64,000 nucleotides of DNA from Phycisphaerae bacterium. GTDB taxonomy: Bacteria > Planctomycetota > Phycisphaerae > Sedimentisphaerales > Anaerohalosphaeraceae. Shown here piece by piece: positions 31,107 through 40,961 of the stretch (positions are counted from its first letter, which is position 1; the number at the start of each line of letters is the position of its first letter). Where the stretch lies: contig JAAYCR010000050.1 of the NCBI GenBank assembly GCA_012729675.1, positions 17,014-81,013 on the forward strand, written 5' to 3'. Both the position numbers and the translations under genes were made by a program. Below the pieces are notes generated by a model that worked only from the letters and a program-made list of their open reading frames with translations, searched no databases and was not told where the DNA came from.

Positions 31107-32822
31107 ATGCCTTCAAAAGCGATCAAAGCAACTTGTCTTCCCAAGCTCGCCAAAGCAACCCCGCACATTCCGGTCATTGGTGTGTTTGCACCGTGCGATC
31201 CCCGTGTTGACGCCGCCAGCCGAAGCCGTGCGCAGAACATCGCGTCGATGGTTGCCGACACCATCTGCGGGCAGGTCGTTTTGCCCGACAAGCAGCCGGT
31301 GTCGGTGGTCTATTCGGATGTCCTGGTGGATGGCGAGGCGCAGGCCGACATCGTCGCCCGGCAGTTTCGTGAGGCCGGCGTGAATGTGCTGGTCTGTGCG
31401 CCGGATACCTGGGCGTTTCCGCAACTGACGACAATTTCGCTGCTGCAGCAGTTTCCCAAAGATACGCCGCTGAACATCACCTGCGGCAACAGCGGTCCCA
31501 AGCCCGGCGTGGTCTATGCCCACGCGCTGGCCGGGGCGATCAGCCAATACGGCAAGCTGGTGCATCTGAACGTCGGCAACTGGCCCGACACCGGCCAGAA
31601 TCCAAAGATGAGCGCAGCGACCGCCGCGGCGCTGGTGGATTGGTGCTATGCGGCCGTTACCGCCGTCGCCCTGCGCGGCCGCCGCATGATGATCTTCGGA
31701 CACGACTCGATGGGGATGGAAACGGCACTGGCCCATATTCTGCCGACCCGCAACGCCTTTGGCCTGGAGATTACCCGGCTGGATATGAAACTGCTGGCCG
31801 ATATGCTCAGTAAGGAGGCCTATGACAAGAAGGAATTGAAGGCCCTGCGCGGCTGGATTGACGCCCATATCGGCAAGCGGCTGGAAATCAAGACCGACGC
31901 CGACAGCAAGCGGTTTGATCAGTCGCTGGCGATGTACCTGATTAACCGCGATTTGATGGCGGAACTCAACGCCGTCGGCGGCGGGTTTATGAGCCAGTTG
32001 GAATGGGGAAGCGACAAACGCGGGCTGCCGCTGCCAGTGGCCGACGCGATGGAATCGATGTTCAACAGCACTTTTGACCATAACGGCCCCAAGGCCCCGC
32101 TGCCCTATGCGACGGAGGCCGACGTACAGGGTCTGCTGACGATGCTGTTTTATACCTGGCTGTCCGGCGGCAACCCGCCGCTGTTTATGGACTTCCGCAA
32201 GGTCTGGGAAGGCTGGGAAATCAAAGAACTGGCCAAAACGCTCGGCGTCAAGGTCAATCCGAAGGCCGACTTCATCGTCAAGGGGCTGGTGGACGGAGAC
32301 AACTCGGGCAGCGCGGCGTTTAACTGGGCGGCCAAGCCCGGCGCATCCGTCAAGGAGATTTTGAAAGGCGTATTGATGCCGCTGGCCGATCCGGGATACT
32401 TCGCCGGCGGCGGCAACAGCGTAACCTTTATCACGCCGGCGGGAATCGATGGACTGGCCGGACGCATGGCCTACAGCGCCCTGAATAACAAGTTCAGTAT
32501 GTTTTGGGATCAGGCCTACACCACCAGTGTCCCGGCCAAACTCGGCAAGGCGATGTGCGATCTGACCACGCCGACCTGGCCGCATACCTTCGTGGTGCCG
32601 AAATATGCCAGTATGCTCGAATACAAACAATACGCCCCGGCCAACCATTTCCACATGACGTGGAACCTGCCGGTATCGCGTTTGCAGTACTGGATGGATC
32701 TGACCGGCACGCTCAGTATTACACCCTGGAGCGCTCGTCCGGCGTTTGTCGAGGGAATCGACCGTCCGCAACCGCTGATCCACTTGCTCAACGGCGGCGA
32801 GTATGCCGCCAAAATACTGTAA
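31107..32822 (+). CDS. fucI: L-fucose isomerase family protein
   Basis: 571 aa (E. coli FucI is about 590) from the ATG at 31107, with AAGGA about 10 nt upstream; the open frame to 31035 is leader. It converts L-fucose to L-fuculose (or D-arabinose/related sugars) using Mn2+. N1 and N2 domains: HIPVIGVFAPCDPRVDAASR, VNVLVCAPDTWAFPQLTTIS, GRRMMIFGHDSMGMETALAH. The catalytic Glu and Asp probably lie in SQLEWGSDKR and PVADAMESMF before FDHNGPKAPLPYATEADVQG, and the His in PANHFHMTWN. It converges on rhaB, which ends 77 nt away. Context says it feeds the rhamnulokinase-type kinase. Confidence 0.93.
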   Translation: MPSKAIKATCLPKLAKATPHIPVIGVFAPCDPRVDAASRSRAQNIASMVADTICGQVVLPDKQPVSVVYSDVLVDGEAQADIVARQFREAGVNVLVCAPDTWAFPQLTTISLLQQFPKDTPLNITCGNSGPKPGVVYAHALAGAISQYGKLVHLNVGNWPDTGQNPKMSAATAAALVDWCYAAVTAVALRGRRMMIFGHDSMGMETALAHILPTRNAFGLEITRLDMKLLADMLSKEAYDKKELKALRGWIDAHIGKRLEIKTDADSKRFDQSLAMYLINRDLMAELNAVGGGFMSQLEWGSDKRGLPLPVADAMESMFNSTFDHNGPKAPLPYATEADVQGLLTMLFYTWLSGGNPPLFMDFRKVWEGWEIKELAKTLGVKVNPKADFIVKGLVDGDNSGSAAFNWAAKPGASVKEILKGVLMPLADPGYFAGGGNSVTFITPAGIDGLAGRMAYSALNNKFSMFWDQAYTTSVPAKLGKAMCDLTTPTWPHTFVVPKYASMLEYKQYAPANHFHMTWNLPVSRLQYWMDLTGTLSITPWSARPAFVEGIDRPQPLIHLLNGGEYAAKIL

Positions 32823-32899
32823 CAATACTCGCGGCTGTGCCGAGTGTGTGCGACGAATCGGCGATCGGTTTGAACCGTTCCGATGGATCTGTCATAAAC

Positions 32900-34378
32900 T
32901 CAAGAGAGGTTGTTCTCGAGGCGTTTGATCATCGCCGCCCATCGACTGTCCGGACGCGGGGTATAGGTCTGGGTCGGGAAGGAATCGGCGATGATCCGGC
33001 GGCCGTGCGCCAATGAGCGGATTTGGCCGCAGGCTTTGGCCTGAATCAGCACATTGCCCAATACGGTCGCTTCGACCGGGCCGGTGATGACGGTCTTGCC
33101 GGTCGCGTCGGCGGTCAGTTGATTGAGCAGTTCGTTTTGCGTGCCGCCGCCGATGATGTGCAGTGTTTCGAGGGTCTGTCCGGAAACGTCCTCCAGCATC
33201 CGCAGGACCTGTCGATAGCGCATAGCCAGACTTTCCAGGATGACGCGAATCATCCGCCCTTTGTCCTGAATCGGCGTTTGGCCGGTTTGGGTCAGAAAGG
33301 CATTGATCTTTCCGGGCATATCGCCGGGAGCAAAGAACGTCATATCATCCGGATCAATCCAGGCCGTAAAGGGTTCGGCCGCCGTCGCCATATCGGCGAT
33401 TGTCGCATAATCGAGCGCCTGTCCCTCCGTTTCCCACTGGCGGCGGCATTCCTGCACCAGCCACAGGCCCATGATGTTTCGAAGCAGTGCAATCGTATGT
33501 TCCACACCGCCCTCATTGGTCAGGGCGTACTCGAACGTTTTTGGGGTAATGATCGGGCTGGGAGTCTCAATGCCCATCAGGCTCCACGTCCCGCTGGACA
33601 GATATGCCCACGGGCGATTTTCGACGGCGGGAACGGCGGCCACTGCCGACGCGGTGTCGTGTGTGCCGACGGTTAATATCGGGATGGCCGAGCCGTCTTT
33701 GTTGCGAGCGATGGCCGGGTTCAAGACGCCGATCTGTCGGCCGGGGTTGACGACTTCGGGCAAAATCTCAATCGACAGGTCAAGTGCGTTCAGCAGTTTT
33801 TTCGACCACTGTCCGGTATGCATATCCATCATTTGCGACGTGCTGGCGATGGTGTATTCGGCGCAGGGCCGCGCCCCCAGCAGCGTCATCAGCAGGTTCG
33901 GCATAAACAAAAGCTGTGTGGCCTTGCCCAGCGGTTCCGGCGTCCGGTGTTTGCAGCCCAGCAATTGGAACAGCGTATTAAACGGCATAAACTGAATGCC
34001 GCTGTTGGCATAAAGCTCCCACTTCCCGACGATCCGACAGGCCTCGTCGATCATCCCTTCCGTGCGGCTGTCGCGGTAATGATAGGGCTTTTCCATCAAG
34101 TTGCCGTCGGCGTCCATCAGCCCGAAATCCACCCCCCACGTATCCAGCCCCAGCCCCGCCACGGTTTGCGCCTCGTCCATCGCGGCCTTGATCCCGACGG
34201 TAATCTCATCGATCAGCCGTTGGACATCCCAGCGCAGCGAATCGCCTTCCCTGACCGGGCCGTTGGAGAACCGATGTGCCTGCCGCAGCGTAAATGTCTC
34301 ATTCTCCAGCGTCGCCAGCATCACACGGCCGCTTTCGGCCCCCAGATCGACCGCGATATAGTGAGTGCGTTGTGCCAT
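32900..34378 (-). CDS. rhaB: Rhamnulokinase-type FGGY sugar kinase
   Basis: 492 aa, normal RhaB length; ATG at 34378 with AGGAG 6 nt upstream. It phosphorylates a 6-deoxyketose (L-rhamnulose, possibly L-fuculose) at O-1. FGGY features: IAVDLGAESGRVMLATLEN, GLGLDTWGVDFGLMDADGN, the RhaB-typical TVGTHDTASAVAAVPA, YLSSGTWSLMGIE, and LHIIGGGTQNELLNQLTADA. Last gene of a six-gene minus-strand operon starting at deoR, 38 nt after adh. No aldolase gene for its product is in the window. Confidence 0.94.
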   Translation of the reverse strand: MAQRTHYIAVDLGAESGRVMLATLENETFTLRQAHRFSNGPVREGDSLRWDVQRLIDEITVGIKAAMDEAQTVAGLGLDTWGVDFGLMDADGNLMEKPYHYRDSRTEGMIDEACRIVGKWELYANSGIQFMPFNTLFQLLGCKHRTPEPLGKATQLLFMPNLLMTLLGARPCAEYTIASTSQMMDMHTGQWSKKLLNALDLSIEILPEVVNPGRQIGVLNPAIARNKDGSAIPILTVGTHDTASAVAAVPAVENRPWAYLSSGTWSLMGIETPSPIITPKTFEYALTNEGGVEHTIALLRNIMGLWLVQECRRQWETEGQALDYATIADMATAAEPFTAWIDPDDMTFFAPGDMPGKINAFLTQTGQTPIQDKGRMIRVILESLAMRYRQVLRMLEDVSGQTLETLHIIGGGTQNELLNQLTADATGKTVITGPVEATVLGNVLIQAKACGQIRSLAHGRRIIADSFPTQTYTPRPDSRWAAMIKRLENNLS

Positions 34379-34416
34379 TTGATTCTCCTTTTTTTGTGAA
34401 TGACGATTCGTAAAGA

Positions 34417-36099
34417 TCAATCGTCATTCGTCAATCGACAATTTTTCAGCAGTTCTTCTTCGGCCGCTTGGGTCCACAGGTCGTTCGGACATTTTTCAGC
34501 AATAGTCGGATATGCCGCCGCCAGATCGTCCAGCGTGGTCAGCGGCAAGTTCGGCAGGGCCGGATAGACGATAATCTTGCCGGCCAGCGTGCGGTTTTCG
34601 ACTGCGCGAATGCCGTCGGCGGCCCCGGCCATCCCGCTGACCGCATCGACCGAGGTGTTCACATCCAGTTGGCCGCGGGTGACTTTGTCCAGCACGATTT
34701 TCATATCCTCCAGCCGCGAGCCGCTGGTGCCGAACATAAAACAGCGGCGGGCGATGTAGGTGTCCAGGTCGATGTCCTGTTTGACCGGCGCGGGAATCCC
34801 GGCAAAGATGTTGATCAGGGCGTTGTCGGCGCTGTCGTTGATCGCCTGCGCCACCAGCGGGGCGACCGGCGCCATAATCGCAACGTAGCTGAACGCCTCC
34901 GTTACGGGTTGTTTTTGCGGATTGACCAGCGACAGCTTGACGCCGCGCTCTTTGGCCGGCGGGGCGGCCTTGTGAGAAAGCCCTTCGAGCCGATGGTCGT
35001 CATAATCCGTCCCGACAACGGTCAGGCCGTCGATGCCCGAACAGATAACGCGCAGCACGTGCATTTGTCCCATCGGGCCGGCAGCCCCGACGACCAACAC
35101 CTTGTCGTCTTTGCGCACTTCGCCGGTCTGCGGGATGGTGCAGTAGCTGTCGGCGGCATTGTCGCCGAGAGTGCCGATCCAGCGGGTCAGGCCGTAATGG
35201 ACGCGCCCCACGCCGACCGAGACCGGTGCGCCGATGGACGAGCCGCCCAGCACGATATTCATAATCCCGCCGCCGGCCAGCTTGTCGTTGAGCGTCTCAA
35301 TCGTCGTCTTGTCCGAGCCGAAATAGACAATGTCGTCAAAGTGTTCGTTGGGCAAAGATTCACAAGTGTCAGCCTTTTGAGCATTTGCATGGGCAGCCGC
35401 TTGCGACGGCTCTGCACAGATGACGGTGACACCCGCCGGCGCGCCCGCCCTGTCAAAGGCCTCCTGCACACCTTTGACGGCGCGTCCCTTGTCGGCCACG
35501 ACCAGCAGTTTGCCGCCCGTCTTGATCGCGGCGCGTTCTTTGCTGATATAGGAGCTTTCCACGCACGCCCACGGTTCGACCAACGCCGCCGCCGAGGCAC
35601 TGAGGTGGTCTTCGACGGGAATCAAAAAGCTCTCGCCGCTGTCCGGCTCGATGATGATGCGCTCATCCATCAAGACATACTGCTGCAATGCGCCTTCGAA
35701 GTTATAGCCGAATGCGGCGTTGGACGCAGCGGTCTTGAGCCAGCGGTAGTCGGTCTGAACCAGCACACGCTGGCCGATGCGGTGATGTTTCACGTGATCT
35801 CCGACGGCGACAATCGTACAGCACGCCTCGTGGCCGGGGACGGTCGGTTTCGTGCCGGGCACGTAGGCGGGGTTCTCGGCCAGCGCCTGCGGCTCGATGC
35901 CGCACAGGACTTCGCTCTTTCGCGCGTGGGCGTCAAATTGCTTGAGCAGCTTTAAGTCCGAAAAGCACAGTCCCACCGCCTCGACACGCGCCAGAATCTG
36001 ATACGGCCCCGGCGACAAAACCTCTTTATCGGTGTTGAGTTTCAATTCATCCGGCCCGACCAACTGCAGCGCCGTTTGTTTTTCGGGTATCGTATTCAT
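34417..36099 (-). CDS. Oversized zinc-type alcohol/polyol dehydrogenase
   Basis: 560 aa, against about 350 for ordinary medium-chain dehydrogenases. The start is the ATG at 36099. A GroES-like N-domain carries the catalytic zinc ligands Cys45 (VGLCFSDLK) and His90/Glu91 (TVPGHEACC). Two nucleotide-binding-like segments are seen: GGKLLVVADKGRAVKGVQEA near residue 196 and the regular KVLVVGAAGPMGQMHVLRVI near residue 331, separated by about 130 residues (GGGIMNIVLGGSSIGAPVSV). A duplicated or inserted Rossmann half is the likely reason for the length. It lies between sdr and rhaB in the operon. Likely oxidises a hydroxyl of the deoxysugar or its phosphate; the substrate is unknown. Confidence 0.85.
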   Translation of the reverse strand: MNTIPEKQTALQLVGPDELKLNTDKEVLSPGPYQILARVEAVGLCFSDLKLLKQFDAHARKSEVLCGIEPQALAENPAYVPGTKPTVPGHEACCTIVAVGDHVKHHRIGQRVLVQTDYRWLKTAASNAAFGYNFEGALQQYVLMDERIIIEPDSGESFLIPVEDHLSASAAALVEPWACVESSYISKERAAIKTGGKLLVVADKGRAVKGVQEAFDRAGAPAGVTVICAEPSQAAAHANAQKADTCESLPNEHFDDIVYFGSDKTTIETLNDKLAGGGIMNIVLGGSSIGAPVSVGVGRVHYGLTRWIGTLGDNAADSYCTIPQTGEVRKDDKVLVVGAAGPMGQMHVLRVICSGIDGLTVVGTDYDDHRLEGLSHKAAPPAKERGVKLSLVNPQKQPVTEAFSYVAIMAPVAPLVAQAINDSADNALINIFAGIPAPVKQDIDLDTYIARRCFMFGTSGSRLEDMKIVLDKVTRGQLDVNTSVDAVSGMAGAADGIRAVENRTLAGKIIVYPALPNLPLTTLDDLAAAYPTIAEKCPNDLWTQAAEEELLKNCRLTNDD

Positions 36100-36111
36100 C
36101 GTCTCTTTTTC

Positions 36112-36146
36112 TGACTCCTGACTCCTGACTCCTGACTTCTGACTTC
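36112..36146. repeat. Heptanucleotide tract inside the deoxysugar operon
   Basis: Five units (TGACTCC three times, TGACTTC twice) in the 53-nt gap between the SDR and dehydrogenase genes. It is the only tract seen inside an operon, so the transcript must read through it. Confidence 0.85.
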
Positions 36147-36152
36147 TGTTAA

Positions 36153-37166
36153 TCAATGCAGCATCACCTGTCCGCCGGTGACCGGCACGGCCTGGCCGGT
36201 CTCGTACCGCTGTTCCATTATATAATAGATGGCTTTCATCACATCGGCGGTTGTGCAGCCGCGGCCCATCGGGACCTTTTGCTCATACGCCCGCCGCACC
36301 TCCTCAATGGTCTTTGCGCCGGGGATCTTGCCGGTGCGGAGGTACTGGACAAACAGGCCGTTGTTCGGATCCGACCAGAGCGGCCCGTCAAAAAAGTTGC
36401 CCGGACAGATCGCGTTGACCTTGACGCCGTCTTCGATCAGTTCCATCGCAAACGACTGCACCAGTCCGATGCCGCCGAACTTGCTGCCGGCATACGCGCC
36501 GTTTTTGTTGGAGCCTTGCAGGCCGGACTTGGAGTTGATCTGGATGATGTCGCTCATATAGCTTGCATCGGCGGCGTGCTGGGCGGCCAGCACGGGCGCA
36601 ACCGCCTGTGTACACAGGAAAAAGCCTTTGTAGTTGACCGACGTGACAAACTCAAAATCTGTTTCGGACTGCGTCTTGACGCTTTCGGCCTTCAGGACGC
36701 CCGCGTTGGAAATGAACACGTCCAGCCCGCCGAAATATGTGACGATGCTGCGGACGGCCTGCCGAATCGATTCGGCGTCCGTTACGTTCATTGCAACGGC
36801 CATTACGCGCGACTGGCCGTATTGCTTTTGCATCGCGGCGGCGGCCGCATTGACGCCGTCTGCATTAATGTCGGCCAGACACACCCGCGCCCCTTGTGCG
36901 GCAAAGTCCTGAGCGATTTCCAGTCCGAACCCCTGCGCCGCCCCGGTGACGACGGCCACCTTACCCGCCGCGCGCCCGGCCAGTTCGGCGGTATCGTCAA
37001 TAATGTGAAAAAGCCCCGTCCCATCGACCCACACCGTATTCGGATCTGGCGCGGCAGGTTTTCGTCCGTCCGGCACAAACCGAACAACCGGATATTTGCC
37101 GTCTTTGCCAAGCCGCATCCGCAACGCCGGGGCAACCTGTAGCAGTTCTTTCGCTGCATCCGTCAT
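36153..37166 (-). CDS. Short-chain dehydrogenase/reductase with N-terminal extension
   Basis: 337 aa from the ATG at 37166 (AAGGAT 7 nt upstream). About 66 residues precede the Rossmann fold; the extension (ALRMRLGKDGKYPVVRFVPD) is unusual for classical SDRs. The cofactor motif TGAAQGFG is at 74-81, followed by the acidic LADIN expected for NAD preference. The NAG motif (FISNAG), the Ser in INSKSG and the YAGSK (Tyr-X3-Lys) active site are present. The C-terminal half resembles sorbitol-6-phosphate 2-dehydrogenases and the SDR part of RhaE-type proteins. Within this operon, a role in oxidising a ketose-phosphate intermediate is plausible (inference). Confidence 0.9.
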   Translation of the reverse strand: MTDAAKELLQVAPALRMRLGKDGKYPVVRFVPDGRKPAAPDPNTVWVDGTGLFHIIDDTAELAGRAAGKVAVVTGAAQGFGLEIAQDFAAQGARVCLADINADGVNAAAAAMQKQYGQSRVMAVAMNVTDAESIRQAVRSIVTYFGGLDVFISNAGVLKAESVKTQSETDFEFVTSVNYKGFFLCTQAVAPVLAAQHAADASYMSDIIQINSKSGLQGSNKNGAYAGSKFGGIGLVQSFAMELIEDGVKVNAICPGNFFDGPLWSDPNNGLFVQYLRTGKIPGAKTIEEVRRAYEQKVPMGRGCTTADVMKAIYYIMEQRYETGQAVPVTGGQVMLH

Positions 37167-37176
37167 TGTTAAATCC

Positions 37177-38448
37177 TTAATCCTTATCAAAAAAAGCGTT
37201 TAACACCACTTGCCCCAGCCGGGCAAACGCGTCGATGCGTTCTTCGTCCCCCGGCCAGTCCGGATTGGGTCGGCCGTGCGCATCGACAAAGCCCGTTTGG
37301 CCGTGTGCACAGAGATACTGATGGGCGGCAACCACGCACACCCCTTCCCAAAACCAGTCATTCAGCTCTGCCGGAATCGGCGAGCCGTCCACACAGACCG
37401 GCGTCAGCGAGATCAAATCGAGCGTGTTGTGTTCCGTGCCGGCGGTCAGCACGATGCCGGCCTTGCGCAGCGCCGTCGCGTAGGCCGCCAAGGCATCAGG
37501 GCGGTTGCGGACGGGGATAAACTCGGCCATCGCAAAGCCGTTCTCCTTAAGCCGCTCGATCAATTCCTCGACCGGCGTTTCATATTCGCAGAGCGCCGCC
37601 GCGCCGTCGGCCAAAATCGGATAACACGCAATCCCGCCCAGTCGGTCGATCAGGGTTTTTGCCTCACAAAGACGCCCGAAGCTTTCCGGCACAAAACACG
37701 GTTTTCCGGCCTTCATCAGGAACGAACGAATATCATTTTGTGTGCCGACCACATCGTCAGCGCCCGCCTTGGATGAACAGTTATAAACCGCGCTGAGTGC
37801 GTCGCTGCGCTGCTCGACCGAAACCATCTCAAACAAGACCTCCTGAAAGGCCTGGGCGATGTGCCGCTCCTGAAGCGTCACTGTCTGCGGCGCGCTGCCG
37901 TGCCGTTTGACGACGCGATCAATGACTGCCTGCTCATCAAGCTTGACCGGATAACCGGCGTTCTTAAACTGCTCGCTCATTGTCTCGATCATCGCCTTCA
38001 TCCGCGCCCCGTCATTGCGGCGAATGGCGGCCATCTGCTCGGCGGCCTCGGCGGAAAACGGCGAAAACTGCGTAATGCCCTTGCCGCACAGGTAAATCTT
38101 TCCGGGATTTCCCGGATCGTTGACACGGATTTTTTGTTCGGCCATCTCCGGCTCAAAGGCGATCAGTTCGGTGCTGAAAAAGGGAAAAATCCCCGCCTCC
38201 AGGCACAGGCGGCTGAATTCTTCATACACCGTAAAATCGTAATAGTTTCCGGCTCCTAACACGCGCACCCCCTGCTCGGAGGCCAACTGAACCGCCTGAG
38301 AAACCCGTTCGAAAGCGGAAAAATTGGGCGGCAGATGAATATGCGTATTGGCCGGCAGCGGCCGCAGTGAAACATCTTCGGCCTGCGTCCAAAGGTCTTC
38401 CGGCCTCCCCATCCGGTTCAAAAACATTAACGGCTCAATCATGGTCAT
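37177..38448 (-). CDS. PHP-like protein of the deoxysugar operon, function unknown
   Basis: 423 aa. NTHIHLPPNFSAFERVSQAV near residue 34 matches the first motif (His-x-His) of PHP-type metal phosphoesterases, followed by a barrel-like pattern (GVRVLGAGNYYDFTVYEEFS). The Asp-His that normally ends the second motif is missing (GAGNYY), so metal binding may be altered. Later acidic and His residues (LTAGTEHNTLDLISLTPVCV) look like the C-terminal PHP ligands. It lies 19 nt after the E1 gene and 10 nt before sdr. A hydrolase, isomerase or lyase acting on the oxidised sugar phosphate is possible; I cannot assign a reaction. Confidence 0.75.
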   Translation of the reverse strand: MTMIEPLMFLNRMGRPEDLWTQAEDVSLRPLPANTHIHLPPNFSAFERVSQAVQLASEQGVRVLGAGNYYDFTVYEEFSRLCLEAGIFPFFSTELIAFEPEMAEQKIRVNDPGNPGKIYLCGKGITQFSPFSAEAAEQMAAIRRNDGARMKAMIETMSEQFKNAGYPVKLDEQAVIDRVVKRHGSAPQTVTLQERHIAQAFQEVLFEMVSVEQRSDALSAVYNCSSKAGADDVVGTQNDIRSFLMKAGKPCFVPESFGRLCEAKTLIDRLGGIACYPILADGAAALCEYETPVEELIERLKENGFAMAEFIPVRNRPDALAAYATALRKAGIVLTAGTEHNTLDLISLTPVCVDGSPIPAELNDWFWEGVCVVAAHQYLCAHGQTGFVDAHGRPNPDWPGDEERIDAFARLGQVVLNAFFDKD

Positions 38449-38467
38449 CGGTCTTTCACGGACTTTT

Positions 38468-40939
38468 TTAGAGCGCCTGTTTGGCCCGTCGGATCATCTC
38501 ATTGGCTGAGCAATCTCTTTTCGGGCTGTACCCCTTCAGCGGAATAAGATGCTCGTTCACGACATCGATAAAGTCCTGCGGATACGGGAAGAAGGCGTCT
38601 TCAACCTCATCCGGCGGGGTGATCCAATTGCGTGCCCCCAGCACCGCCGGCGGCGCGTCCAGTTCGTCAAAGGCCATCTGGCAGATGTTTGAGGCCATCG
38701 TATGCAGGAAACTGCCGCGCTCGCAGGCGTCCGAAGCCAGCAGGACTTTGCGCGTCTTTTTAATCGAGTTCAGCACCGGTTCATAATTGAACGGCACAAG
38801 ACTGCGGGCGTCGATGATCTCGCAGCTTACGCCGTATATTTCTTTTAATTCGTTGGCGGCCTGAATCGCGCGGTACAGCGTCGCGCCAATGGTCAGAATC
38901 GTCAGGTCGCTGCCTTTGGTTCGCACGGCCGGCTCGCCGAAGGGCACTTCATAGCTTTCAAGCGGCACACCGCCGGCGACAAATTCTTCGGCAATGCCGT
39001 ACAGGCGCTGGCTCTCAAAGAAGATCACCGGGTCAGTGCCGGTCAGTGCCGCCGCCATCAGCCCCTTGGCGTCGTAGGGCGTGGCCGGGAAGACGACCTT
39101 CAGGCCCGGTATGTGGGCACACAGTGATGTCCAGTCCTGGCTGTGCTGTGCGCCGTATTTGCTGCCGACCGAGACCCGCACGACCACCGGCATTTTCAGC
39201 AGGCCGCCGCTCATCGACTGCCATTTGCAGATTTGGTTAAAGACCTCATCGCCCGCCCGTCCCAGGAAATCGCAATACATCAGTTCGACCAGCGCCCGGC
39301 CGCCTTCCAGTCCGTAGCCGCAGGCTGTGCCGATGATGGCGCCTTCGGCAATCGGCGCATTGAACAGCCGATGATACGGCAGTGCCTCGGTCAGGCCGCG
39401 ATACACGGCAAACGCGCCGCCCCAGTCGCGGTTTTCCTCGCCATAGGCGACAAACGTCGGGTCTTGATAAAAGCCGTCGAGAATCGCTTCAAACAGCGCA
39501 TCGCGAAAACCGACGCAGCGGGTGTCTTTGAGCCGTTCGCCCTTTTCGTCAAACGCCGAGCGGCTTTTGCCTTGCAGGCTCTTGACGCGGGGGTTGTCCT
39601 CTTTGGACATCAGCGCTTCGGGCGTGCGGGACGGATCCATCGACGCGACCTTCTGATTGGAATACATCGTCTGCTCAAGCAGGCCGTTGGCTTTCTTGAG
39701 GTCGGCGCGCGGCGAAACGGCTGGATCCGCCGCTTTTTGACAGGCGCGTGTGATCAGCGTCTCGATGGACTGCTGCATTGCATCGATCTCTTCCTGTCGG
39801 CTTATATTTGCGCTGACCAGATTTTGAGCAAAGCACACAATCGGGTCGTGTTCGCGCCAGGCGTCAATCTCTTCCTTTTCGCGGTAACTGCTCTGGTCGG
39901 ACGGCGAGTGCCCGCTGAAGCGATAGGTGATGGTATCCAGCAGCACGGGGCCGTCGCCTTTTTCGAGAATCTCTTTCTTTCGGGCGACCGCGTCCGCCAC
40001 CGCCAGCGGATTAAAGCCGTTGACGCGCTCGGCGTGCATCTGTTCGGGGTTGATCCCCGCGCCCAGTCGTGCGAGCATCCCGAAGCCCATCGTTTCGCCT
40101 TCGGGCTGGCCGCCCATCCCGTAAAAGTTATTGTTGAAATTCATAATGATCGGCAGACCGCCGCGATACGGCTTTTCCCACAGATGTTTAAACTGATCCA
40201 TCGCGGCAAAGCACAGGCCTTCCCAGACCGGCCCGCACGACGAGGAGGCGTCGCCGATATTGCAGATGACAATGCCCGGCTTTTGATTGACTTTTTTAAA
40301 CAGGGCTGCGCCAACAGAGATATCGCCGGAGCCGCCGACGATGGCGTTGTTGGGATAAACCCCGAACGGCGGAAAGAAGGCGTGCATCGAGCCGCCCATC
40401 CCTTTGTTAAAGCCCGTTTCGCGGCCAAAAATTTCCGCCAGCGTGCCATAAACCAGAAAGTCGATCGCCAGATCTTTAACCGAACCGGCGGCGTCTTTCT
40501 CGACGACCTTGAGGCACTCGCCGCCGAAATAATTTTTCATCATCTTCATCAGATCGTCGTCGTCAAGGCGGTGGATGGCGGCAAGTCCTTTGGCCAGAAT
40601 CTCACCGTGGCTGCGGTGACTGCCGTAGATATGGTCGTCAATACCGAGGTGATAGGCCTGCCCGACGGCGGTCGCCTCCTGACCCATCGACAGATGAGCC
40701 GGGCCGTTGTGCGTGTATGCAACGCCGTTATAGATCCCGCGCAGCTTGATCTCGTTGAGCATGTTCTCAAAATTGCGGACAATCATCATATCCCGCTGGA
40801 TGCGCATCAGGTCATCGGGCGTGTACCGTCTCAGCTCATCCATCAGGGTTTTGTTGTAGGCGTTGACCGGTATCGGCGTAAACGATATCTGCTGACTTTT
40901 TTGGACGCGCTTCGGATCGACTATTTGTGATTTAGGCAT
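38468..40939 (-). CDS. 2-oxoacid/acetoin dehydrogenase-type E1, alpha and beta subunits fused
   Basis: 823 aa thiamine-diphosphate E1. The alpha part (about 45-400) has the ThDP/Mg motif GDASSSCGP near residue 228 with the partner Asn in [12 protein letters not shown], and the phosphorylation-loop-like [18 protein letters not shown] linker rich in Lys/Ser/Asn (about 400-465) joins the beta part, which begins [20 protein letters not shown] and carries [38 protein letters not shown] and [11 protein letters not shown]. In most bacteria of this E1 class alpha and beta are separate genes. Second gene of the operon, 22 nt after deoR. Together with divergent E2/E3 it makes a complete complex dedicated to this pathway. 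Confidence 0.93.
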   Translation of the reverse strand: MPKSQIVDPKRVQKSQQISFTPIPVNAYNKTLMDELRRYTPDDLMRIQRDMMIVRNFENMLNEIKLRGIYNGVAYTHNGPAHLSMGQEATAVGQAYHLGIDDHIYGSHRSHGEILAKGLAAIHRLDDDDLMKMMKNYFGGECLKVVEKDAAGSVKDLAIDFLVYGTLAEIFGRETGFNKGMGGSMHAFFPPFGVYPNNAIVGGSGDISVGAALFKKVNQKPGIVICNIGDASSSCGPVWEGLCFAAMDQFKHLWEKPYRGGLPIIMNFNNNFYGMGGQPEGETMGFGMLARLGAGINPEQMHAERVNGFNPLAVADAVARKKEILEKGDGPVLLDTITYRFSGHSPSDQSSYREKEEIDAWREHDPIVCFAQNLVSANISRQEEIDAMQQSIETLITRACQKAADPAVSPRADLKKANGLLEQTMYSNQKVASMDPSRTPEALMSKEDNPRVKSLQGKSRSAFDEKGERLKDTRCVGFRDALFEAILDGFYQDPTFVAYGEENRDWGGAFAVYRGLTEALPYHRLFNAPIAEGAIIGTACGYGLEGGRALVELMYCDFLGRAGDEVFNQICKWQSMSGGLLKMPVVVRVSVGSKYGAQHSQDWTSLCAHIPGLKVVFPATPYDAKGLMAAALTGTDPVIFFESQRLYGIAEEFVAGGVPLESYEVPFGEPAVRTKGSDLTILTIGATLYRAIQAANELKEIYGVSCEIIDARSLVPFNYEPVLNSIKKTRKVLLASDACERGSFLHTMASNICQMAFDELDAPPAVLGARNWITPPDEVEDAFFPYPQDFIDVVNEHLIPLKGYSPKRDCSANEMIRRAKQAL

Positions 40940-40961
40940 TGTTATCCTGTGTGAAAGGGTT

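Noticed and set aside
31113..32825. 570-aa minus-strand frame opposite fucI
   Set aside because: Shadow frame caused by GC-rich codon use; no motif, while fucI on the plus strand has clear homology.
39143..40930. 595-aa plus-strand frame opposite the E1 gene
   Set aside because: Shadow of the fused E1, no SD and no recognisable motif.
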